A stretch of DNA of 64,000 bases from Ectothiorhodosinus mongolicus (GCF_022406875.1 NZ_CP023018.1:1209318-1273317); one strand, 5' to 3'. Shown: positions 1-9,085, numbered from the stretch's first letter. Made by a program: numbers and translations. Notes: generated by a model from the sequence alone, not told the origin.

Positions 1-340
1 TTTGGATTTCCGGATTGATCTCGCGGGCCCGCTTTGCCATCACCTGCACTTTGGCGGCTCCCACGGTGGAATCCAGCGCATGAATTTGGCGGTTGATATT
101 GGATTCGGTGACGTGATCCAAATCCACGAGTATCAGCGTGCCCACGCCGCTGCGGGCTAGGGCCTCTACCGTCCAAGAGCCGACACCACCAACGCCGGCG
201 ACGAGCACGCGTGCTTGCGTGAGTCGCTGCACTGCCCGGTCTCCATACAAGCGCATGATGCCCGTGAATCGTCGGGGCTCAGTGTGCCCACGAGAAGCTT
301 GTTGAGCCGTTATATTGGAGATTTCTTGGGGCGTACTCAT
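1..340 (-). CDS. tcdA: tRNA threonylcarbamoyladenosine dehydratase TcdA (N-terminal part, cut by window edge)
   Basis: Only the first 113 residues lie in the window; the 3' end is beyond base 1. The protein starts at the ATG read from base 340. It shows the ThiF/MoeB-type nucleotide-binding fold: a Rossmann glycine motif VAGVGGVGSWTVEALARSG at about residues 46-64, then LVDLDHVTESNINRQIHAL, which resembles E. coli TcdA (YgdL/CsdL) rather than MoeB or ThiF. The known enzyme uses ATP to cyclise t6A37 in ANN-decoding tRNAs. It is divergent from the phosphatase gene at 435. Family assignment is firm; the C-terminal half cannot be checked here. Confidence 0.88.
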   Translation of the reverse strand, partial: MSTPQEISNITAQQASRGHTEPRRFTGIMRLYGDRAVQRLTQARVLVAGVGGVGSWTVEALARSGVGTLILVDLDHVTESNINRQIHALDSTVGAAKVQVMAKRAREINPEIQ

Positions 341-434
341 CTTGTTTAGCGCTATGGTGTTCCAAGCCCAAGGATAAAGCAGGTCTCGCATCGCGTCATC
401 GCATCGAGAGCCAAACAACGGTTAAACTTAGAAA

Positions 435-1043
435 ATGAGATTCGGTCTTTTCAAATCATATCTGTTGATAGCGGCACTATCGCTACTCCCAATATCAACG
501 CTCTCAGCGCAATCGCCTTTAGACTCAGATCGCCTGCTTCAGGCGTTAACTGAGGGCGGTTATGTGATCTACTGGCGCCATGCTGCCACCGATCACAGTC
601 AGGGAGATCGCGATCTGCGCGATATGCGGCGCTGTGAAACTCAGCGCAATCTGTCTGAGTTTGGGCGGGCGCAGGCCCGTCGCGTTGGTGCTGGCTTTGA
701 GTCTCTGGGAATCCCTGTGGGAGAAATTGTCTCCAGCCCCTTTTGCCGAAATTGGGAAACCGCCGAATTGGCTTTTGGTCGTTATGAGATCGCCAATGAT
801 CTTTGGAATCTGCCAGCCTCGGCAGCCAGTCCATCGAGCCAGCGGGAATTGGTGGAGCGTCTGCAGCAGCGACTGAGTACTCCGCCATCAGACGCTTCGC
901 AAAATACCGTCATTATCGGCCATAACTTGAACCTGCAAGCGGCAGCAAGAGTGCGTATTGATGAGGGAGGTATTGCGGTATTTAAACCCCTAGGAGATGG
1001 GCGTACTCGCTTTATGGGGACCTTGGTGCCTGAAGACTTTTAG
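435..1043 (+). CDS. exported histidine phosphatase family protein
   Basis: This 202-residue protein begins with a hydrophobic stretch ending in LSAQS, typical of a Sec signal peptide with cleavage near residue 26, so it is probably periplasmic. The catalytic core has the phosphoglycerate-mutase-like signature YWRHA (R48, H49), an SSPFCRNWETAE segment and a second histidine in GHNLNL (H163). These are the residues expected for the phosphohistidine phosphatase superfamily. The substrate is unknown. It ends four bases inside the 3' end of the convergent hyuB gene. No partner gene nearby indicates its role. Confidence 0.8.
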   Translation: MRFGLFKSYLLIAALSLLPISTLSAQSPLDSDRLLQALTEGGYVIYWRHAATDHSQGDRDLRDMRRCETQRNLSEFGRAQARRVGAGFESLGIPVGEIVSSPFCRNWETAELAFGRYEIANDLWNLPASAASPSSQRELVERLQQRLSTPPSDASQNTVIIGHNLNLQAAARVRIDEGGIAVFKPLGDGRTRFMGTLVPEDF

Positions 1044-2620
1044 TCGGTTTCGCTGGGTTTTTGGCCATAACCGCCACCGCCTGGGGTCTCGATACGCAGG
1101 CGCTCACCGGCTTGTAGTTGTACCTGTATTTTTCCGGGCAAAGCCGTGGTGCTTCCATCCGCAGCGATCCGAATATTGAGGCCCGCTTGGCCTGCTGCGC
1201 CGCCAAGCAGTCCATAAGGCATTGTTTTGCGTCTATCGGTTAATAGCGTCACCTCGGTTTCGCTTAGCATTTCGATTTCTCGAATCAAGCCGTCGCCACC
1301 GACTTGTGCTCCCTGTCCGCCTGAAGCCCGCCGCAGCGCATACTCGGTGATGCGCAGCGGATAACTGTATTCCATAGCCTCGACAGGCGTGTTCAAGGTA
1401 TTGGTCATGTGCGAGTGCATTGCCGATTCACCTGGGCCCTGGGCATGCGCGCCATGTCCGCCGGCTAAGGTTTCGTAATAGGTGAAAGCTTCACGATTGC
1501 GGGGATCAACTCCGCCAATACTGACGTTATTCATGCTGCCTTGGGCGGCTGCCGGGACCCGCTCGGGGCTGAGCTGAGCCAGAGCGCCAAGTATCACATC
1601 GACGATGCGTTGTGAGGTCTCTACATTACCTCCGGCCACCGCGGCGGGGTATTGCGCATCCAGCACGGAACCGGGGCGCGTGATCACGTGCAACGGGCGC
1701 TGACATCCTGCATTGGTGGCAATGTCATCATCCACCAAACTACGAAACACATAGAGCGATGCAGACAGTGTGATGGCTCGCACCGCGTTCATGCTGCCCT
1801 TAACCTGATCCGAGCTTTGTGAGAAATCCAGTAGGACTTCATCGTCGTCAATACGCAGTCTGAGATGAATGCGGATTGGGTCATGGGTGATGCCATCATC
1901 ATCGAGTTGATCCTCAAACTCGGTTTCACCATTGGGTAATGCGCAGATGCATGCTCGCATGATGCGCTCAGAATGTTGATTCAGCGCTTCGGCATAAGTC
2001 GCCACTTGGGCGCTGCCATATTTCGCCAAGAGTTCCTCAAGGCGGCTTATTCCCGTGTGGTTGGCCATGATCTGTGCTGTGAAATCGCCCTCACGCTCTT
2101 TGGGTGTGCGTACATTGGCCAATAAAAAGCGCATCAGGTCGGCGTCCATTTGGCCCTTTTTGATGATTTTTACCGGAGGAATGATGATGCCTTCTTGATG
2201 CAGGCTGCAGGATAAGGGCATGGAGCCAGCGGTCATGCCACCGACATCGGAGTGATGAGCGCGATTGGCCACATAGAAATCGGGGCGGTCCCCCTCGGCA
2301 AAAACCGGAGCCACTAAGGTGATATCCGGCAGATGCGTGCCGCCCTCAAAGGGATTATTAAGCATCACCATGTCGCCCGGCTCAAAGCGCAGCTTGGCGA
2401 TGGCTGCCTGCACGGATAAGGGCATAGAACCCAGGTGTACCGGAATATGAGCGGCCTGAGCCACCATCTCGCCTTGGCGATCAAACACCGCGCAGGAAAA
2501 ATCCCGACGCTCTTTGATGTTGGGAGAGTAAGCAGTGCGATTGAGACTGACACCCATTTCCTCAGCGATCGCAGCAAAACGATGGCGGAAAACGGGCATC
2601 AGTATGGGGCTGATGCGCAT
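1040..2620 (-). CDS. hyuB: hydantoinase B / oxoprolinase family protein (HyuB)
   Basis: The 526-residue protein matches the HyuB family (N-methylhydantoinase B, 5-oxoprolinase C-terminal half, acetone carboxylase alpha-like). It has the characteristic NNPFEGGTHLPDITL segment near residues 88-102 and a glycine-rich ETPGGGGYG end. HyuB acts with HyuA in ATP-driven opening of cyclic amides such as hydantoins or 5-oxoproline. Its ATG overlaps the hyuA stop as TGATG, which implies coupled translation. The exact substrate cannot be read from sequence. A gamma-glutamyl (5-oxoproline) role is possible because gshA is on the same chromosome, but gshA is 31 kb away. Confidence 0.88.
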   Translation of the reverse strand: MRISPILMPVFRHRFAAIAEEMGVSLNRTAYSPNIKERRDFSCAVFDRQGEMVAQAAHIPVHLGSMPLSVQAAIAKLRFEPGDMVMLNNPFEGGTHLPDITLVAPVFAEGDRPDFYVANRAHHSDVGGMTAGSMPLSCSLHQEGIIIPPVKIIKKGQMDADLMRFLLANVRTPKEREGDFTAQIMANHTGISRLEELLAKYGSAQVATYAEALNQHSERIMRACICALPNGETEFEDQLDDDGITHDPIRIHLRLRIDDDEVLLDFSQSSDQVKGSMNAVRAITLSASLYVFRSLVDDDIATNAGCQRPLHVITRPGSVLDAQYPAAVAGGNVETSQRIVDVILGALAQLSPERVPAAAQGSMNNVSIGGVDPRNREAFTYYETLAGGHGAHAQGPGESAMHSHMTNTLNTPVEAMEYSYPLRITEYALRRASGGQGAQVGGDGLIREIEMLSETEVTLLTDRRKTMPYGLLGGAAGQAGLNIRIAADGSTTALPGKIQVQLQAGERLRIETPGGGGYGQKPSETD

Positions 2621-4614
2621 CAGTTTGCTTCCTCAGATGTCTTTATCTGCAAAATGAGGTTACCCCAGTCATCGACACGCAAGTGCGCAAACGGCGGGAC
2701 CACCACCGTCGAGGTGTATTCCACGATAATGGCAGGCCCGAGAATCTGATTCCCGGCCAATAAGGCTTTCCTGTCCCAAATCGTTGTATCCAGCCACTCA
2801 CCATCAAAATAGACGGTTTGTGTACCCAGTTGCGCATGCGGCGGCGAGGCTTCTCCAGATTTAATGCGTTCCATCGGGGGCTTGGCCGGCTCGCCGATGG
2901 CACGCACTCTGAGGGTCACCATTTCTGTGGGTTTTTGCGGGTCGCAATAGCCATAGAGTTTTTCATGCAGACGATGAAACCCAGCAATCGGATCGGCATC
3001 CAGCGGCACCATGATCTCAAATGACTGCCCCTGATAACGCATATCGGCGTATGCCTGGATCGTGATTTGTGAGGGCCTTATACCTTCTGATTTTAATTCT
3101 TCAGTGGCGCGGCGTTGTAAGGTCTCTAGGGGGGCAGCCAATGCATCAAGCATTGTCGACGTATCCCCAAGCATCAGGGTTTGAGAATAATCCTTGATGA
3201 CATCAGCCAATAACATGCCTGAGGCAGACAAGGTTCCCGGTCGACAAGGAATTAAGACCTGCGATATGCCCAGTTCGCGAGCGAGGTCAGCGGCATGTAA
3301 GCCCCCAGCTCCGCCGAAACAGACTAAGGTGAATTCTCTGGGGTCATGTCCGCGTTCTACGGAAATGACTCTTAATGCTCGCTCCATGGTGGCATTAGCG
3401 ACGCGCAGAATGCCATCGGCGAGCTCATCTGCCGGGACATCTAAAACCTTTGCTAGCTGATTCATTGGCGCGTTGATGCGGCTTTTGTCCAAGCTCATGT
3501 GGCCGCCAAGGAAATGCTCGGCGACCAGCCGTCCTAAATAAAGGTTGGCATCAGTCACAGTGACATCCTGGCCGCAGCCATAACAAGCTGGCCCTGGATC
3601 TGCTCCTGCGCTTTGTGGTCCTACCCGCAGCGCGCCACCCATATCAGCCCAAGCAATGGATCCTCCACCGGCGCCCACGGTATGGATGTTGATCATGGGC
3701 ACCTTGATGGGATGATCGGCAATGTGAGATTCCATGGTCATGGGCAGCGCTCGGTCCAGCAAAGCTACATCGGTTGAGGTGCCTCCCATATCGAAACTCA
3801 TGATCTTGTCAAAACCCGCAGCCTTTCCCATCTCCAGTGCCGCTACGGCGCCCCCGGCGGGCCCAGACAAGATGGTGCGTACCGATTCACGCATCGCCGT
3901 CTCGGCGGATATGCTGCCACCATTGGACTGCATGATGCGCAGCGACCTTGGTGGCAGTGAATCCTGCAGGTACCGAATATAGGTACGCATTTTCGGCGCA
4001 ACATAGGCGTTAATGACCGTGGTTGAGCTGCGCTCGTATTCCCTAAATTCGGGAAGGATTTCATGGGATAAGGAAAGCGGTAGCTCTAGGTCTTGAAGTA
4101 TGTTTGCAACCGCTAACTCATGTTCTGGGGTGTTGAAGGAAAACAGCAATGAGATGGCAATAGACTCAATGCCTCTCTCGGCGATGGCTGATTTCAATTG
4201 TTGTACCGCTGCGGTATCCAGGGGTGTGATCTCATGGCCTTGGGTGTCGATGCGGCCAGCTACACCGAAACGACAGTCTCTCGCTACCAGAGCGGGCGCG
4301 CGTTTGGCCTTGAGGTCATAGAGCTTGGGACGTTGCTGGCGGCCAATTTCAATCACATCCTCAAAGCCAGTATTGGTAATCAGCGCGGTCACCGCGCCGC
4401 GGCGTTCAAGAAGGGCATTGGTCGCCACTGTTGAGCCATGCACCACTTTGCAATCCTGCAGCTGCAGTGAGTCGATGATATGCGCGAGGCCCTCGAGTAC
4501 GGCTTGAGCAGGATTGGCGGGTGTTGACAGTCTTTTGTGCACCCGCCAGCACTGCCCATCATGCCAAATGAAGTCAGTGAAAGTTCCGCCTGTATCGATA
4601 CCGATTGCCAACAT
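2620..4614 (-). CDS. hyuA: hydantoinase A / oxoprolinase family protein (HyuA)
   Basis: The 664-residue protein opens with GIDTGGTFTDFIWHDG, the actin-like ATPase phosphate-binding motif of HyuA/OXP1 N-terminal halves. Further on it has a second phosphate motif (FDMGGTSTDVAL, about residue 275) and the VCFGGAGGLHA segment. HyuA binds ATP and phosphorylates the cyclic amide for the HyuB half. It is the first gene of a two-gene unit with hyuB and is divergent from the sulfite dehydrogenase gene. Length is normal for stand-alone HyuA. 5-oxoprolinase, hydantoinase and acetone-carboxylase-like activities all use this fold, so the substrate remains open. Confidence 0.88.
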   Translation of the reverse strand: MLAIGIDTGGTFTDFIWHDGQCWRVHKRLSTPANPAQAVLEGLAHIIDSLQLQDCKVVHGSTVATNALLERRGAVTALITNTGFEDVIEIGRQQRPKLYDLKAKRAPALVARDCRFGVAGRIDTQGHEITPLDTAAVQQLKSAIAERGIESIAISLLFSFNTPEHELAVANILQDLELPLSLSHEILPEFREYERSSTTVINAYVAPKMRTYIRYLQDSLPPRSLRIMQSNGGSISAETAMRESVRTILSGPAGGAVAALEMGKAAGFDKIMSFDMGGTSTDVALLDRALPMTMESHIADHPIKVPMINIHTVGAGGGSIAWADMGGALRVGPQSAGADPGPACYGCGQDVTVTDANLYLGRLVAEHFLGGHMSLDKSRINAPMNQLAKVLDVPADELADGILRVANATMERALRVISVERGHDPREFTLVCFGGAGGLHAADLARELGISQVLIPCRPGTLSASGMLLADVIKDYSQTLMLGDTSTMLDALAAPLETLQRRATEELKSEGIRPSQITIQAYADMRYQGQSFEIMVPLDADPIAGFHRLHEKLYGYCDPQKPTEMVTLRVRAIGEPAKPPMERIKSGEASPPHAQLGTQTVYFDGEWLDTTIWDRKALLAGNQILGPAIIVEYTSTVVVPPFAHLRVDDWGNLILQIKTSEEAN

Positions 4615-4685
4615 GGATCTGCGATTGCTTAGGTGTGGCTCATTATGCCGTAGCGCTCATTACTTATACCCCTATTCATTATTCC

Positions 4686-4714
4686 TTGACAGGCGCCCCG
4701 AACAGCAGTTAAAA
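4686..4714 (+). promoter_or_regulatory. possible sigma70 promoter for the sulfite dehydrogenase operon
   Basis: In the 190-base gap between the divergent hyuA and sulfite dehydrogenase genes there is a perfect TTGACA (4686-4691), a 17-base spacer and TTAAAA (4709-4714), only three of six matches to the -10 consensus. The transcript would have a leader of roughly 85 bases, ending in the GGAGG ribosome site at 4793. The -10 is weak, so this is tentative. I see nothing else structured in the gap. Confidence 0.3.
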
Positions 4715-4804
4715 CCAAGCATGAAAGTCAGTAATAATAAAAGCATAAAAAAACATAAGAAGCAGGAAATGCCTCATACCCCTAACATGATTGGAGGTTC
4801 GGAG

Positions 4805-6148
4805 ATGAAGAAGTCAGGCAAGACGGAAGTAGAGCAGGTTCGTGGAGTCTTGGAAAACGCCGGCGCGCGCGCCGAAACACTCGAGCTTTTTGATGAAGTG
4901 ACCTCTCGCCGTCAGTTTCTGGGACGTAGCGGGGCTGCCTTAGCGCTGATGGGTTTTGGAGCGGGGTCAGCAGCGGCGATGCAGGGCCTGTTTGGACAAG
5001 GTCTGGTGCCAGCCGCGTGGGCTGGGCAATTGGAAGGGATTGAAGATGACCAAGCTCGTGCGGCGCTGACGCAGGCCGGCAAAGAAGGCTTGCATATCTA
5101 CAACGCCCGTCCTGTCAATGGTGAACCAGATCCCTGGCTGCTTAAAGATGCGGTCACGCCCATTAAACATCATTTCATTCGCAACAATGACCTGATTTCT
5201 TCCCGCGCTATGGATCGTAATCCTCAAGGCTGGCGCCTGACCATTGATGGTGAAGTGAATCGCACCACTCATTTCACACTGGATCAGCTGCAGTCAATGC
5301 GTACCGTGACTCTTTCGCTACCCATTGAGTGTGGCGGAAATGGGCGGGCCTTCTTTGACCCACCGGTTCGCGGTAACCAGTGGAAGCGCTGCGCGATTGG
5401 TTGCTCTGAATGGACGGGTGTGCCTCTGCGTGAACTGCTGAATGCCGCTGGCGTAAAAGATACCGCAGTTTACACGGGTCATTATGGCGAAGAGCCAATT
5501 CTCGGCAATCGTCCTCCCTTCTCACGCGGCATTCCCATTGACAAAGCCATGGAAGAGCACACCATTGTTGCCTTCAAGATGAACGGTGAAGATCTTCCAG
5601 CTGTCCATGGCTATCCTGTGCGTTTGGTGGTGCCGGGTTGGTATGGCAGCTGTTCCCACAAGTGGTTGAACAAGATCACTCTGCGAGATCGCGAGCACGA
5701 CGGCCGGGGTATGATGGGTTATTCCTATCGAATGCCTGCCTATCCGGTCGCCCCGGGTGCTCGCCCACCTGAAGAAGATATGGTGGTTGGTGGTCCTTGG
5801 CTCATTAAGTCCATCATCACAGGCCCCAAAGATGACGCTGAGTTCCGCGCTGGTGAGACGGTGACTGTCACCGGGCATGCTTGGGCCGGTGAGGGCCGCG
5901 TTCGTCGCGTCTCTATCTCCACTGACTTCGGCAATACTTGGCAACGGGCTCGTTTGGCGCGTCCTGCCAATAAGTATGCTTGGGCACAGTTTGAGGGTGA
6001 AGTGACCTTGCCCGGTCGTGGTTACTATGAAATCTGGGCACGTGCCGAGGATCGAGATGGCAACATCCAACCTCAGGTCCAGGCCTGGAATCCGCGTGGC
6101 TATGAGGGCAATGTCGTGCACCGCGTGCCGGTGATGGTGTCGGCCTGA
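4805..6148 (+). CDS. Tat-exported SoxC/SorA-type sulfite dehydrogenase, molybdenum subunit
   Basis: This 447-residue molybdopterin oxidoreductase of the sulfite oxidase family probably oxidises sulfite (or a related sulfur compound) in the periplasm. The ATG at 4805 is chosen because GGAGG lies seven bases upstream; the open frame runs further up but without a ribosome site. The Tat signal SRRQFLG is at residues 34-40, behind an unusually long charged N-region, and is followed by a hydrophobic stretch and AWA. The molybdenum-ligand cysteine is Cys176 in IECGGNGR. The C-terminal part is the dimerisation domain (VSISTDFGNTW). A c-type cytochrome follows 20 bases later. SoxC, SorA and YedY-like enzymes share the fold; the GGNGR form and the partner favour SoxC/SorA. 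Confidence 0.85.
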   Translation: MKKSGKTEVEQVRGVLENAGARAETLELFDEVTSRRQFLGRSGAALALMGFGAGSAAAMQGLFGQGLVPAAWAGQLEGIEDDQARAALTQAGKEGLHIYNARPVNGEPDPWLLKDAVTPIKHHFIRNNDLISSRAMDRNPQGWRLTIDGEVNRTTHFTLDQLQSMRTVTLSLPIECGGNGRAFFDPPVRGNQWKRCAIGCSEWTGVPLRELLNAAGVKDTAVYTGHYGEEPILGNRPPFSRGIPIDKAMEEHTIVAFKMNGEDLPAVHGYPVRLVVPGWYGSCSHKWLNKITLRDREHDGRGMMGYSYRMPAYPVAPGARPPEEDMVVGGPWLIKSIITGPKDDAEFRAGETVTVTGHAWAGEGRVRRVSISTDFGNTWQRARLARPANKYAWAQFEGEVTLPGRGYYEIWARAEDRDGNIQPQVQAWNPRGYEGNVVHRVPVMVSA

Positions 6149-6168
6149 TTTTAAAGGAGTCAAAAGCA

Positions 6169-6486
6169 ATGCAAGTGCGTGGTTGGACAAAGTTTCGGTC
6201 ATGGGCGTTGGCGACAGCGATCGTGTCGGTGGGCCTTGTCAGTCCCGTTACCCTGCATGCTCAGGGTTCGGCAGCAGACGGCATCACCCCCGAGGTTTTG
6301 TTCACCGCCACTTGCGGTGCTTGTCACACCTTAGACAAGGCCACGGGTCAGCGCCTTAATCGCGCCGACTGGGAGTGGGTGATGGATGATATGGAGAGCT
6401 ATGGAATGATCTGGCTGACTCCTGTGCAACGAGAGTCCATTGTTGACTACTTAGTTGACAACTATGGGCGTAATGTTCCCCGTTAG
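6169..6486 (+). CDS. small exported mono-haem cytochrome c, partner of the sulfite dehydrogenase
   Basis: The 105-residue protein has an N-terminal signal peptide (hydrophobic to about residue 32, LHAQG) and one haem c site, CGACH, at residues 49-53. Methionines at about 71-79 could supply the sixth ligand. AAGGAG precedes the ATG at good spacing. It directly follows the molybdenum subunit and ends before a strong terminator, so the two form a closed operon. SoxD, the usual SoxC partner, is about three times longer and di-haem; this size instead resembles SorB of the SorAB sulfite dehydrogenase. It likely takes electrons from the molybdenum centre. Confidence 0.85.
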   Translation: MQVRGWTKFRSWALATAIVSVGLVSPVTLHAQGSAADGITPEVLFTATCGACHTLDKATGQRLNRADWEWVMDDMESYGMIWLTPVQRESIVDYLVDNYGRNVPR

Positions 6487-6520
6487 GCCCGCTCCCAACT
6501 CTGGGTTGTAGTCAAGTTCA

Positions 6521-6550
6521 AAGTCTGGGTGGAAACGCCCAGACTTTTTT
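6521..6550 (+). terminator. intrinsic terminator after the sulfite dehydrogenase operon
   Basis: AAGTCTGGGT (6521-6530) pairs with GCCCAGACTT (6537-6546), including one T-G wobble, around the loop GGAAAC. A run of T follows to 6550. This is a textbook Rho-independent terminator, and it separates the sulfite dehydrogenase pair from the molybdenum cofactor genes downstream. Confidence 0.9.
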
Positions 6551-6616
6551 GTGTCAGCAAACATCTTGTATAGTTTTGAACTTCCCAACAGATCCAGCAT
6601 AGGAGTTGGCTTGAGA

Positions 6617-7138
6617 ATGTCTGAGCCCATAATCCCCTTGTCAGTCGCCGTACTGACCATCTCTGATACCCGTAACGAAGAGACCGATACCAGCGGCAAG
6701 ACGCTGGTTGAGCGCCTGAGTAGTGCGGGTCATCACTTGGTTGAGAAGAAAATTGTCCCCGATGACGTGTATCGCATACGTGCCGAGGTTTCTGCTTGGA
6801 TCGCTGATCCCAAAGTGCATGTCATTTTGACCAATGGGGGAACGGGGTTTGCCGGCCGCGACTCCACGCCCGAAGCCGTATCCGTACTTTTTGATAAGCA
6901 TATTGAGGGTTTTGGCGAATTATTTCGTCAGGTGTCTTGGGATGAAATCGGCAGCTCTACGATTCAAAGTCGCTGTCTGGGTGGTTTTGCTAATGGCACG
7001 CTGATTTTTTGTTTGCCGGGCTCAACCGGAGCCTGCAAAACAGCTTGGGATAAGATTATCTGTGAACAGCTGGATAGTCGGCATTTGCCCTGTAACTACG
7101 TCAATGTCCTGATGCCAGGCAAGGGTGCGCATGCCTGA
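6617..7138 (+). CDS. moaB: molybdenum cofactor biosynthesis protein MoaB
   Basis: From the ATG at 6617 the protein has 173 residues, close to E. coli MoaB. It carries the MoaB/MogA substrate motif LTNGGTGFAGRDSTPEAV and the ISDTRNEETDTSGK segment. The family adenylylates molybdopterin, or is thought to, before molybdenum insertion by MoeA. A TTG at 6611 has better spacing to AGGAG (6601-6605) and is an alternative start. It overlaps moeA by eight bases. The cofactor is required by the sulfite dehydrogenase encoded just upstream. Confidence 0.92.
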   Translation: MSEPIIPLSVAVLTISDTRNEETDTSGKTLVERLSSAGHHLVEKKIVPDDVYRIRAEVSAWIADPKVHVILTNGGTGFAGRDSTPEAVSVLFDKHIEGFGELFRQVSWDEIGSSTIQSRCLGGFANGTLIFCLPGSTGACKTAWDKIICEQLDSRHLPCNYVNVLMPGKGAHA

Positions 7139-8342
7139 TTTATATCCTGTGGAGTTGGCCCTGGAGAAAATGCTCGAGGGCGTGGCGCCTCAGGGCGTCG
7201 AACAATGTGATCTAGGCTTAGCTGCCGGGCGGATCTTGGCAGATTCCATGATGGCCACCATGGATGTACCCGCCTTTGATAATAGCGCGATGGACGGTTA
7301 TGCCCTACACCATATCGATGCGGGTAAAGCGTTAAAGGTCTCCCAGCGCATTGCCGCAGGGGTTCAGGCCAGCGCTCTACAGCCTGGCACCTGTGCCCGT
7401 ATTTTCACTGGCGGCCAAGTGCCTCCGGGCGCAGATTGCGTCATTGCTCAGGAAAGCACAGAGTCGAAGGGCGAAGATGAGGTGTGGATTCCGGAGGGAT
7501 TGCGGGCTGGCAATAACATTCGTCCGCAGGGCTGTGATGTGCGACAGGGTGAGGTTTGCCTCACCGCCGGCAGTATTCTGGAAGCTGCAGCGCTCGGTCA
7601 GCTGGCCAGTCAGGGTTTCACCCGAGTTCCGGTGCGCATCCGCCCACGCCTCGTCTTATTGACGACCGGGGATGAACTCATTGAACCGGGCAAACCCTTG
7701 GCTCCGGGCCAAATCTATAACTCCAATCAACCCATGCTTTGCCGTCTTTTGGAGCGTTTTGGGGCAGAAGTTGTTGGCGCTTGGCACGCGCCCGATAGCT
7801 ATGAAAAAACCTGTGAATTGCTGCAACAAGCAGCGCTCAAGTCCGATTTAGTGGTATCCACGGGTGGCGTTAGTGTTGGCGAAGAGGATCACGTGAAAGC
7901 GGCTCTGCAGTCCTTGGGCTCGCTTGAGGTCTGGCGTTTGGATTTAAGGCCCGGAAAGCCCCTGGCCTATGGTCATCTGCCTGGGTCGCAGCAGCGTTCC
8001 ATTCCTTTTGTCGGTTTGCCAGGAAACCCAGTTTCAGGCTATGTTGGGGCATGGTTATTTCTGCGGCCTTTGCTGGCAAAAATGCTGGCGTGCCCGCGTC
8101 GTCTTGAGTTGCCACGAATTCAGGCCGAGGCGCAATTTGAAGCTCAGAACGGACCGCGTCGTCATTACATGCGGGTACGTTTGAATTACCAAAGTTCTCC
8201 TCCCAAAGCCGAGGCCTATCTGGATCAAAGTTCGGGTGTTCTGTCTTCCTGTGTGCAGGCCGATGCCTTAGCTTGCGTACCTGGCGATATGCGGGTCAGT
8301 CAGGGCGATTTATTGGACTGCTTTTTGCTCGTGCATGACTGA
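7131..8342 (+). CDS. moeA: molybdopterin molybdenumtransferase MoeA
   Basis: This 403-residue protein shows the MoeA domain order: an N-terminal region with NSAMDGYAL (about 44-52), the MoCF-binding domain with TTGDELIEPG and STGGVSVGEEDHV, and LPGNPVSGYV before the C-terminal beta domain. MoeA inserts molybdate into adenylylated molybdopterin. The ATG at 7131 lies inside the 3' end of moaB, an overlap suggesting translational coupling; a GTG two codons earlier is possible. Its stop overlaps the next start as TGATG. Confidence 0.94.
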   Translation: MPDLYPVELALEKMLEGVAPQGVEQCDLGLAAGRILADSMMATMDVPAFDNSAMDGYALHHIDAGKALKVSQRIAAGVQASALQPGTCARIFTGGQVPPGADCVIAQESTESKGEDEVWIPEGLRAGNNIRPQGCDVRQGEVCLTAGSILEAAALGQLASQGFTRVPVRIRPRLVLLTTGDELIEPGKPLAPGQIYNSNQPMLCRLLERFGAEVVGAWHAPDSYEKTCELLQQAALKSDLVVSTGGVSVGEEDHVKAALQSLGSLEVWRLDLRPGKPLAYGHLPGSQQRSIPFVGLPGNPVSGYVGAWLFLRPLLAKMLACPRRLELPRIQAEAQFEAQNGPRRHYMRVRLNYQSSPPKAEAYLDQSSGVLSSCVQADALACVPGDMRVSQGDLLDCFLLVHD

Positions 8343-9085
8343 TGGCTGCGCGGATTCCCGACTGGAGCCTTCCAAATGGGGTGAAGGCCGCCTTTACTGA
8401 TCGGCTCAATGGGGTCAGTCAAGGCTCATACGCGAGCTTTAACTTGTCTTTAGATGTTGGGGATGATCCCGAAGCCGTAGAACACAATCGCGGCTTGCTG
8501 CAACAGGCGCTGGCTTTGCCCGGCCAACCTTGTTGGCTGAAACAGGTTCATGGGTGTGCCGTGGTCAACGTAGGTGTGGCTGAGTTTCCTCAGCGTCCCG
8601 AGGCGGACGCCAGTCTGTCTCGGGATTCGGGTGGTGTGTGTGCGGTATTGACCGCTGATTGTTTGCCTGTCTTGCTCAGTGACCTATCCGGCAGTGTCAT
8701 TGCGGCCGCCCATGCGGGCTGGCGGGGTCTGGCTGATGGGGTGATTGAAGCGACCATCGAATCCATGAACTGTCGTCCACAAGAGCTGACGGTCTGGTTG
8801 GGGCCGTGTATCGGTCCTAAGGCATTCTGTGTAGGTGAGGATGTGCGTCAGGCCTTCTTAAAACAGGATCCATCCAGTGATCAGGGTTTCGTTAAAACAG
8901 ATACCCAAGACCAATGGCTGGGGGACTTGCAATGGCTGGCAAAGCGTCGCTTGGAAAAACAGGGTGTTAAACAAATTGCCATTGAGCGCGCGTGTACCTT
9001 TAGTGAGCCTGACACTTACTATTCTTTTCGCCGCGATAATGGCGTGACAGGTCGCATGGCAAGCCTTATTTGGTTTGCAGTGTGA
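8342..9085 (+). CDS. pgeF: purine nucleoside phosphorylase / multicopper-oxidase-like YfiH (PgeF) family protein
   Basis: The 247-residue protein has the metal site of the DUF152/YfiH family: H70 in WLKQVHG, C107 in LTADCLPV and H124 in AAHAGWRG. Members have been described as laccase-like phenol oxidases, as purine nucleoside phosphorylases/adenosine deaminases, and as the peptidoglycan-editing factor PgeF. The sequence cannot decide between these. The ATG overlaps the moeA stop, and its own stop overlaps the birA GTG (GTGA), so it is the middle member of a translationally coupled run. Confidence 0.88.
   Translation: MAARIPDWSLPNGVKAAFTDRLNGVSQGSYASFNLSLDVGDDPEAVEHNRGLLQQALALPGQPCWLKQVHGCAVVNVGVAEFPQRPEADASLSRDSGGVCAVLTADCLPVLLSDLSGSVIAAAHAGWRGLADGVIEATIESMNCRPQELTVWLGPCIGPKAFCVGEDVRQAFLKQDPSSDQGFVKTDTQDQWLGDLQWLAKRRLEKQGVKQIAIERACTFSEPDTYYSFRRDNGVTGRMASLIWFAV

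Noticed and set aside
4514..4804. N-terminal extension of the sulfite dehydrogenase
   Set aside because: The extension lacks a ribosome site, would overlap hyuA and would bury the Tat signal more than 130 residues inside the protein.
5522..6202. 226-codon open frame antisense to the sulfite dehydrogenase gene
   Set aside because: No ribosome site, no family resemblance, and the opposite strand is a clear molybdoenzyme.
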